Source of the DNA: DASSHA01 sp035693145
GTDB lineage: Bacteria; Chloroflexota; Limnocylindria; Limnocylindrales; CSP1-4
Assembly: GCA_035693145.1 (NCBI GenBank)
Contig: DASSHA010000007.1
Location: 1 to 20,818, forward strand
Reading direction: 5' to 3'
Length of the DNA stretch: 20,818 nucleotides
The notes beneath the pieces are model-generated. The model searched no databases and was not told the origin of the DNA. It worked only from the letters and a program-made list of their open reading frames with translations. Both the position numbers and the translations under genes were made by a program. Positions 14,919 to 20,818 of this stretch are shown here, piece after piece (positions within the stretch are counted from its first letter, which is position 1; every line of letters begins with the position of its first letter).

Positions 14919-16832
14919 TCACGATCCGGCGAAGACCGGGACCGGAGCGGCGGTTGCATCGACTGGCGCACCGAGCCATCTCCGGGCCCACGATTCGAAC
15001 ATCAGGAGCGCCCACAGGTTCGCCCCGAGGTCCTCGGTCCCCGCGACGTGCGTGGTGTGCATCGCCCGGACGGTGTCGACGTCGAGATGGTCGCGGATGT
15101 GCGAGTCGGGTGCCAGGACGAGCTCCTCGAACACTGCGCCGAGACCGCCGCGGAACCAGTCGTCGATCGGGACGCCGAACCCCATCTTGGGCCGCTCGAG
15201 CACCTCGGGCGGCAGCAGCTCGCGCGCCGCGGCGCGAAGCAGGACCTTCGTCTGTCGGCCACGGATCCTGCGGTCGGCGGGACGCGACGCCATGAACTCG
15301 ACGAGCTCCTGGTCGAGCAGCGGCGACCTCGCCTCGATCGAGTTGGCCATCGTTGCTCGATCCATCTTCACGAGCAGGTCCTCGGGCAGGTACGTGAGCA
15401 TGTCGGCACGCATCAGGCGAGCTGGCAGCCGTGTCGGGCCGGCCTCGAGGGCGGAGCGAAGGTAGCCGTCTTCGTTCGCAAGCGGGTCGGAACCGAGCAG
15501 CGCGGCACGCTGGGCACGAGTCGACTGCTCCATCAACGAGATGTAGCGGTCGTCATCGGACATCTCCGCCAGCCGCAGCCAGGTGCTCGTCCTGCGGGTG
15601 ACCGTTGCGCCCGGTGCGGTGGCCCGCAGGGTCCGCCGGGCGAGGTGCGCGCCGGCGGTGAGGACCATCCCGACCGGTCCGGACGGCACACGGGTCGCAG
15701 CGTGCTTGAGGTATCGGTCGTACCCACCGAAGCTCTCGTCTCCGCCATCGCCCGTCAGGACGACCTTGACGTCTGTGGCGGCGAGCTGCGCCACCCGGAA
15801 CGTCGGGATCGCCGAGGCGTCGGCGAACGGCTCGTCGAAGGCGAACGAGAGCGACGGCAGCAGCTCGATCGCGTCGAGGTCGACGACCGCCTCGTGGTGC
15901 TCGGTCCCGAACCGCTCCGCGACGAGCCTGGCGTACGGAAGCTCGTCGAAGCGGGCATGGCGGAAGCCGATCGAGAACGTCTTCACGCGATCGTGGCCGA
16001 GCTCCGAGACGAGCGCGAGCACGGTGCTCGAGTCCATGCCGCCGCTCAGGAACAGACCGACCGGCACATCGCTTCGGAGCCGTAGCCGGACGGATTCGCG
16101 GAGGATGTCGAGGCAGCGTTCCAGATCCTGCTCGAACGGGCGCTCCTCGGCGAGGCTGACCGGCGGCGACCAGTACCGTTCCACGCGCGGCTCGCCGCCC
16201 TCGAAGGTGAGCATCGAGCCCGGCGGCAGCTTGTGGACGCCCTCGATGATCGTCCGCGGTGCCGGAACATACCCGTACTCGAGGTACTGGGCGAGCGCCA
16301 CCCGGTCCACGGTGCGCGGCGTCTCGGGATCTTGGAGCAGCGCCTTGAGCTCGGACGCGTAGGCGAGGCGGGAGCCGTCGAGCCGCCAGTACAGCGGCTT
16401 CTTGCCGAGCCGGTCGCGGACGAGCGTCAGGCGGCGGCTCGTCCGGTCCCAGACGGCGAGGGCGTACATCCCGCGAAGGGCCTCGACGAACCGGTCGCCG
16501 CGCTCCTCGTAGAGGTGAACGGCCGTCTCCGTGTCGCCGTGTGACGCAAATCGGTGTCCGGCGGCGCGGAGCGGCGCCGCAAGCTCGAGGTAGTTGTAGA
16601 TCTCGCCGTTGTTCGTGATCACGAACCGGCCGTGCTCGTCGGTCAGCGGCTGGCGGCCGCCCTCGACGTCGATGATCGACAGGCGGCGGGCACCGATCAC
16701 CGAGTGCCCGTCTGCGAGGGCGTGCTGATCGTCGGGGCCACGGTGCGCGAGAGCTCGCAGCATCCCGTCGACGAGACGCTCGTCGTCCGGTCGCCGCCCC
16801 TCGACGTCGATCACACCCGCGATGCCGCACAT
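14919..16832 (-). CDS. asnB: Glutamine-hydrolysing asparagine synthase family amidotransferase (copy 2)
   Basis: The 637-residue protein starts MCGIAGVID at the ATG at 16832. It aligns without a gap to the copy at 4102-5982 for about the first 210 residues, keeping Cys2, ARRLSIID (48-55), NGEIYNY (75-81) and HGDTE (98-102). The synthase domain has LSGGMDSS (262-269), LTGDGGDESFGGY, and MDRATMANSIEARSPLLDQE, so both active sites look intact. It lies 80 bases after the dehydratase stop and 34 before the flippase start, within the polysaccharide operon. It could supply asparagine or, more likely in this setting, amidate a uronic-acid or other carboxylate of the glycan. Sequence differences from copy 1 in the synthase half leave room for a different acceptor. 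Confidence 0.93.
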   Translation of the reverse strand: MCGIAGVIDVEGRRPDDERLVDGMLRALAHRGPDDQHALADGHSVIGARRLSIIDVEGGRQPLTDEHGRFVITNNGEIYNYLELAAPLRAAGHRFASHGDTETAVHLYEERGDRFVEALRGMYALAVWDRTSRRLTLVRDRLGKKPLYWRLDGSRLAYASELKALLQDPETPRTVDRVALAQYLEYGYVPAPRTIIEGVHKLPPGSMLTFEGGEPRVERYWSPPVSLAEERPFEQDLERCLDILRESVRLRLRSDVPVGLFLSGGMDSSTVLALVSELGHDRVKTFSIGFRHARFDELPYARLVAERFGTEHHEAVVDLDAIELLPSLSFAFDEPFADASAIPTFRVAQLAATDVKVVLTGDGGDESFGGYDRYLKHAATRVPSGPVGMVLTAGAHLARRTLRATAPGATVTRRTSTWLRLAEMSDDDRYISLMEQSTRAQRAALLGSDPLANEDGYLRSALEAGPTRLPARLMRADMLTYLPEDLLVKMDRATMANSIEARSPLLDQELVEFMASRPADRRIRGRQTKVLLRAAARELLPPEVLERPKMGFGVPIDDWFRGGLGAVFEELVLAPDSHIRDHLDVDTVRAMHTTHVAGTEDLGANLWALLMFESWARRWLGAPVDATAAPVPVFAGS

Positions 16833-16912
16833 CGGTCAGGGCGCGGGGTGTGGTCCGACTGCGCGGACGAGCCGAACCGACGAGCGGACAGGCGAAGCGG
16901 CGTGCACGAGGA

Positions 16913-18943
16913 TCACGCGGTCTCGGTGACCGGCGACTTCGAGGCGCGCGCGGAGCGTCGCACCGGGTGGCCTCCGACCGAATGCGAAGCGCCGGGCGCA
17001 TTGAGCGTCGAGATCAGCGCGAAGAGCTCGGCTCGAACGCTTTCGTCGGGCGCCGTCAAGGCGGTGCCGAGGAGGCCGGCCGCGAGATGTCGAATGTCCG
17101 TCGGTGGCATCGTCGCCGATGCACGCCGCACCTTCGGGACTTCGGTCGGTTCGACGGCCTCATCGGCGTAGAAGAGGCGCTCGTGCAGCTTCTCGCCCGG
17201 TCGCAGACCCGTGTACTCGATCGGCACGCTCTCGGGTGCTCGGCCCGACAGCCTGATGAGGTCCTCGACGAGGTCGAGGATCCGGACCGGTTCCCCCATG
17301 TCGAGCACGAACAGGTCCCCGGACCGGCCGAGCGCGGCCGCGTCGAGGATCAGCCAGCCTGCCTCGGCGATCGTCATGAAGTAGCGGGTCATCTCGGGAT
17401 GCGTGACAGTCAGCGCCTCGCCGCGCTCCAGCTGGCCCATGAAGATCGGCACGACGCTGCCGGCCGAACCGAGGACGTTGCCGAACCGAACCGCGATGTA
17501 TGGCCGGCCGGTGGACCGCGCCGCGTCGAAGACGAGCGCTTCGGCGACGCGCTTCGTCGCACCCATGACGCTCGTCGGCTCGACGGCCTTGTCGGTGGAC
17601 ACGAGCACGAACCGCTCCACGCCTGCCGCGAGCGCGGCGTCGATGACCGACAGGGTTCCGCCGATGTTGACCTGGACCGACTCCGACGGGTACTCCTCCA
17701 TCATCGGCACGTGCTTGTATGCGGCCGCATGGAAGACGACGTCCGGTTTCGTCTCGGTCATCAGTCGCGTCATCAGGTGCCGGCTGACGACATTTGCGAG
17801 GGCGACCACGATCTCGCCGTCGGCCTTGTTCCGGGAGCGGCGCAGCTCGAGGTCCCGCTGGATCTCGTAGAGCGGCGATTCAGCGCGATCGACGAGGATC
17901 AGGCGACGACAGCCGGTCGCGTAGACCTGGCGCGCGAGCTCCGACCCGATCGACCCGCCGGCCCCCGTCACCATGACCGTCCGATCGCGGAGCAGGTGGG
18001 CGACTGCCGGCGAATGCTCGCTCGACATCGCGCGTCCCAGCAGGTCCTCGACCTTCACGTGCCGCGCCCTGAACGCGTCGATGCTGCCGTCGATCAGCTC
18101 GTGGAGCGGCGGCACCGTCCGGACCTCGAGTCCGAGCGCGAGGGCAGCTTCGGTCACGCGTCGGATCGTCGTCCCGGGCGCCGACGGCATGGTGATCAGC
18201 ACGCGGCGCGCGCCCGTCACGGTCGCCGCCCTCTCGAGCGCCTCGATGCCTCCGAAGACCTGGAGGCCCGCCGCGGTGTCGCCCCGTCGCGAGGGATCGT
18301 CGTCGAGGAACCCGACCGGCCGGAGGCCCGCCTTGGGCTGCCGCATCGCCGAGCGGGCGACGAGCGTGCCGGCCTCGCCCGCACCGAACAGGAGGGTCGG
18401 CACGCGATGGGTCGTGGATCGGGAGGCGAGGACGCCGCGACGCCAGTCGGATAGCGCGCGGATCGTGAACCGAAGCCCGCCGACGGCGGCGAGGCTGAGG
18501 ATGCCCTCGATGATCCAGAACGAGCGCGGCGGAACGGGCAGGTCCGGCCGCAGGACGATGACGGAGCCCGCGGCGACGACCGTGACGAGCGACCCGGCGA
18601 TCGTTGCCTCGGCGATCTGGATGAGCTCGGGAACGCTCGCGTACAACCAGAGTCGCCGGTAGAGCCCGAATGTCATCCAGAGCAGCGGGCGGATGACGAT
18701 CGGTAGCAGCGCGATCGGCAGGTAGCCGGCAAGCGTTACATCGCCCGGAAGCGCGTCCTCGCGGATGGCGATCGCCGCCAGGATCACGAGGGCACTGGCG
18801 AGCACGTCGAGAACGAGCAGGTGACGTCCACGGAGGGCCCCGTGGCTCGCGAACAGACGACCGGCGAGGCGCGCGACTGCGACGCGGGGATCGGGGACGA
18901 GCCCGGTCGCTGCGTCGGGCCCGATCTCGCTTGCCTTGCTCAT
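16913..18943 (-). CDS. Membrane-bound nucleotide-sugar 4,6-dehydratase (WbpM/CapD/FlaA1 family)
   Basis: The 676-residue protein has the full-length WbpM layout. Four predicted membrane segments lie between about 40 and 160. A first nucleotide-binding domain carries LLFGAGEAG (184-192). A catalytic SDR domain carries VTGAGGSIGSE (325-335), AAAYKHVPMME (406-416), STDKAVEPTSVMGATKR (449-465) and GLRPGEKLHE (579-588). Met460-Gly-Ala-Thr-Lys464 replaces the usual YxxxK, as in the Ser-Met-Lys triad of WbpM. The known reaction is UDP-GlcNAc to its 4-keto-6-deoxy derivative, at the inner membrane face. It is followed by asnB, flippase, SDR and phosphoglycosyltransferase genes on the same strand. The 212 bases upstream (18944-19155) hold no gene and no convincing promoter or terminator, though an internal promoter there is possible. 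Confidence 0.92.
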   Translation of the reverse strand: MSKASEIGPDAATGLVPDPRVAVARLAGRLFASHGALRGRHLLVLDVLASALVILAAIAIREDALPGDVTLAGYLPIALLPIVIRPLLWMTFGLYRRLWLYASVPELIQIAEATIAGSLVTVVAAGSVIVLRPDLPVPPRSFWIIEGILSLAAVGGLRFTIRALSDWRRGVLASRSTTHRVPTLLFGAGEAGTLVARSAMRQPKAGLRPVGFLDDDPSRRGDTAAGLQVFGGIEALERAATVTGARRVLITMPSAPGTTIRRVTEAALALGLEVRTVPPLHELIDGSIDAFRARHVKVEDLLGRAMSSEHSPAVAHLLRDRTVMVTGAGGSIGSELARQVYATGCRRLILVDRAESPLYEIQRDLELRRSRNKADGEIVVALANVVSRHLMTRLMTETKPDVVFHAAAYKHVPMMEEYPSESVQVNIGGTLSVIDAALAAGVERFVLVSTDKAVEPTSVMGATKRVAEALVFDAARSTGRPYIAVRFGNVLGSAGSVVPIFMGQLERGEALTVTHPEMTRYFMTIAEAGWLILDAAALGRSGDLFVLDMGEPVRILDLVEDLIRLSGRAPESVPIEYTGLRPGEKLHERLFYADEAVEPTEVPKVRRASATMPPTDIRHLAAGLLGTALTAPDESVRAELFALISTLNAPGASHSVGGHPVRRSARASKSPVTETA

Positions 18944-19155
18944 GATCGCAGGCGTCCATCGCGCTGCGTGGCGGGCGGCGATGATGCCGAGTCCACCGAA
19001 TCGCCCCCTGTCTTCCTAGCACGCCGAACGAAGGTCATCTGTCGGGCAGGGCCCAACAGTACGGCCAACGGCCCCCTGTCGCCAGTACGCCCGGAGGCAG
19101 CGGTCTGGATGGCGGTGCGCAAGGACACCGCACGAGGATCGCAGGCGGGCGATCG

Positions 19156-20412
19156 TCAGCGCATTTCGACCTGTGCGATCGGGCATGCACCCGCGCGTCC
19201 GTCGATCTCGCGACCGCCACCCGACACCTGATTGCCGGTGATCGTGACGTCGCACGAGTCCATCAGGCTGATGAGCGAGGTGGCGCCGTCATCGATCGGT
19301 GCGACGTTGCGCTCGACGTCAAGCCCGACGACGCGACCGAATGTCATGGCGGCCGTTCCCCCGATCGAGTACGCGGTATCGGAACGGTTGCCACTGATGA
19401 GCACGTCCCGACGAACGTAACCACTGTCGGGGAGTGGCTGGACGGTCACTCGGAGCGGTGTCCCCTCGAGCGTGTTGTTCTCGACGCGGAGGTCGTCGAT
19501 CGGGCCCCAACCGTTTGCCGCAAGGAAGTACTGGCCGACCGGTCCCACGACGGTGTTGTGGACGATGGCGACACGCGCTGCGCCCTGGACGGGCACAGTC
19601 TCATTCGGTTCGAGATCGACCGCGTGATAGCCGATGTTCGCGATGTGGTTGCGTTCGATCGTCACGTCCCGCGCGGCGACGACGGCGACGCCGTTGCGGC
19701 CCGCGCCCTCGCAGCTGCTGTCGTGGAACCAGATGCGCGACGCCCAGTCAGATGCGCCATCGTGGTCGCCGAGATACAGGCAATCGCCCCACGGCCGATC
19801 GATCCGGACGTCGGTGATCTCGATATCGGAGCCGCCATCCACCCAGATGCCGTGCTCGAACTGCCGGTCATCCTGGAACACACCCGACCTCGGGTTCGCG
19901 CCGACCAGGGCCAGGTCCCCGATCCGGATCCCCGTGGATTCCACGAGCCACAGGTTCCGGCGGCGTCCGGCTGTGCCGTCGTCGAGCTCGAGTCGAGCGC
20001 CACGTCCGTCGAGCTCGAGATCGTGTCGGTGCTCGAGCGTGAGGCCGACACTGATCCGATAGACGGCATTGGGCGGGAAGCGGACGACCGAGCCGTCGGG
20101 GGCCGCGTCGACCGCCGCCTGGAGGGGCGCGATGACGTCGGACGTGCCCGTCGCGTCGATCGTGGACGGGATGTCGACGACCGGACGATCGACGGATGCG
20201 TCGGAGCCCGCGGCGTCCGGCGAGACGGGTGGGCGGGGCATCTCGACGGGCGGCGCCGTCGCCGGGGCGGTTCCGAGGTGAAGGGTCGCGGCGCCCCCGG
20301 CAAGCGCGACGACCCCGGCGGCCGCGACCAGCACGACGAGGATCGTCCGCCGCCGGCTCCCGAGCCGGGCCGAAGAATCGCTGGCGGGGCCGCTCACCCC
20401 GTCGTCGGTCAT
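19156..20412 (-). CDS. Membrane-anchored right-handed parallel beta-helix protein
   Basis: The protein has 418 residues from the ATG at 20412, which overlaps the upstream stop as ATGA. The frame is open to 20505, inside the upstream gene. A short cytoplasmic end with SRRR leads into one transmembrane segment (about 20-49, LVVLVAAAGVVALAGGAA). A proline- and alanine-rich linker follows, then the extracellular domain. From about 90 onward it shows PLQAAVDAAPDGSVVRFPP, the usual entry of pectate-lyase-type beta-helices. Many short rungs follow, such as DIEITDVRID, DVTIERNHIANIGYHAVDLE and DVTITGNQVSGG. The fold is typical of polysaccharide lyases, hydrolases and C5-epimerases. No catalytic set can be assigned, so it may cleave, epimerise or merely bind the exported polymer. 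Confidence 0.82.
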   Translation of the reverse strand: MTDDGVSGPASDSSARLGSRRRTILVVLVAAAGVVALAGGAATLHLGTAPATAPPVEMPRPPVSPDAAGSDASVDRPVVDIPSTIDATGTSDVIAPLQAAVDAAPDGSVVRFPPNAVYRISVGLTLEHRHDLELDGRGARLELDDGTAGRRRNLWLVESTGIRIGDLALVGANPRSGVFQDDRQFEHGIWVDGGSDIEITDVRIDRPWGDCLYLGDHDGASDWASRIWFHDSSCEGAGRNGVAVVAARDVTIERNHIANIGYHAVDLEPNETVPVQGAARVAIVHNTVVGPVGQYFLAANGWGPIDDLRVENNTLEGTPLRVTVQPLPDSGYVRRDVLISGNRSDTAYSIGGTAAMTFGRVVGLDVERNVAPIDDGATSLISLMDSCDVTITGNQVSGGGREIDGRAGACPIAQVEMR

Positions 20413-20818
20413 GCGGGGCCGCTCGAGCTCGGTCGGCGACGCGACCAGCGGGCCACGCGCTCGAAGCCGTCGAGGACCTCGACATCCCCATCGGTCGTGT
20501 AGCAATGCGTCCGCGTGACGCCCGGCTGCCCCGTCGGCTCGATCGTTCCGATGACGCGTTCCTCGTACTCCGTCTCGGTCAGCGTGGTGATCGAGGAGAG
20601 GACGATCCGCCGTCCGTACGACCGGGAGCAGTCCTGGCCCGGCCGGACCAGTCGATCACCGATCCGCAGCACGCGGCCTGCGGGCCGCGACCTCCGCGCG
20701 TCCGCGACCACCGGGTTGCGCGGGTGCGCTCGCCACTCGGCGTTCAACGACGGAGCGCTGAACAGGTGAAGCTCGTCCCATGGCGCCATCCCGACGTCGG
20801 TGACGGTCGCAAGCAGCC
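20409..20818 (-). CDS. C-terminal part of a GINT1-like (glucosamine inositolphosphorylceramide transferase N-domain-like) protein
   Basis: The frame is open from the right edge of the window to the TGA at 20409-20411. Residues before the internal ATG at 20789 (LLATVTDVG) continue the family pattern, so the start lies outside and that ATG is not the true start. Recognisable motifs are WDELHLFSAPSL, EWRAHPRNPVV, ADARRSRPAGR and RPGQDCSRSYG, then EERVIGTIEP. I associate this beta-propeller-like pattern with the N-terminal domain of plant GINT1-type transferases and with bacterial proteins in polysaccharide clusters. It also resembles GH43-like propellers. The bacterial function is not established to my knowledge. 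It overlaps the beta-helix gene by four bases, which suggests a joint role in glycan assembly. Confidence 0.68.
   Translation of the reverse strand, partial: LLATVTDVGMAPWDELHLFSAPSLNAEWRAHPRNPVVADARRSRPAGRVLRIGDRLVRPGQDCSRSYGRRIVLSSITTLTETEYEERVIGTIEPTGQPGVTRTHCYTTDGDVEVLDGFERVARWSRRRPSSSGPA

Noticed and set aside
13349..15295. Long plus-strand open frame antisense to the flippase and second asparagine synthase
   Set aside because: The translation is a mixture of Arg, Asp, Glu and Gln without motifs, while the opposite strand has well-defined families.
16853..16868. GTCCG/CGGAC stem between the dehydratase and asnB genes
   Set aside because: The five-base arms are too short to support a regulatory or terminator call.
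19112..19131. Small stem GCGGTG/CACCGC downstream of the beta-helix gene as a terminator
   Set aside because: It has only six base pairs, an eight-base loop and no T-run. Such stems are common by chance in this composition.

Overview
The window is very GC-rich bacterial DNA with densely packed genes on both strands and many 4-bp start/stop overlaps. It reads as a surface-polysaccharide biosynthesis locus. Weak ribosome binding sites, occasional GTG/TTG starts and the gene families present suit a high-GC soil or freshwater bacterium, either Chloroflexota or Actinomycetota. This placement is inference; no rRNA or phylogenetic marker is present. I see no tRNA, rRNA, CRISPR array, insertion sequence or phage gene.

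Layout. (1) At 2-211 is the C-terminal tail of a plus-strand gene that runs in from the left. It overlaps the end of 198-3797 (minus), a large secreted glucose/sorbosone-dehydrogenase-type beta-propeller with PKD, Ig-like and two near-duplicate NPCBM carbohydrate-binding modules. (2) A roughly 300-bp divergent intergenic region holds a strong inverted repeat and a possible promoter. (3) At 4102-5982 (plus) is an asparagine-synthase-like amidotransferase that starts at TTG. (4) At 5999-8801 (minus) is a translationally coupled three-gene operon: DUF4910/DUF2172 aminopeptidase-like protein, glucose-1-phosphate cytidylyltransferase and PIG-L deacetylase. (5) Divergent from it, at 8960-11276 (plus), are an extended SDR and a sugar C-methyltransferase, overlapping by 8 bp. 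The intergenic gap carries a perfect 18-bp palindrome. (6) A perfect 13-bp inverted repeat separates this from a long minus-strand operon (20818 to 11312). In transcription order that operon encodes a GINT1-like domain protein (partial), a membrane-anchored beta-helix protein, a WbpM/CapD-type 4,6-dehydratase, a second asparagine synthase, a MurJ-like flippase, a WbpV-like SDR and a WecA/WbpL-like phosphoglycosyltransferase.

How the genes may work together. In the right-hand operon the dehydratase, SDR and polyprenyl-phosphate sugar-1-phosphate transferase match the WbpM-WbpV-WbpL logic. That logic makes a UDP-6-deoxy-N-acetylhexosamine (FucNAc/QuiNAc type) and loads it on undecaprenyl phosphate, and the MurJ-like protein could then flip the finished lipid-linked unit. 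The AsnB proteins could amidate sugar carboxylates, and the beta-helix and GINT1-like proteins could build or trim the polymer. The central divergent cassette looks like a pathway for an unusual, probably CDP-linked, C-methyl-branched and deacylated sugar. No CDP-glucose 4,6-dehydratase is visible in the window. The most novel points are that cassette with its palindrome, the MurJ homologue lacking hallmark arginines, and the coupled GINT1-like/beta-helix pair.
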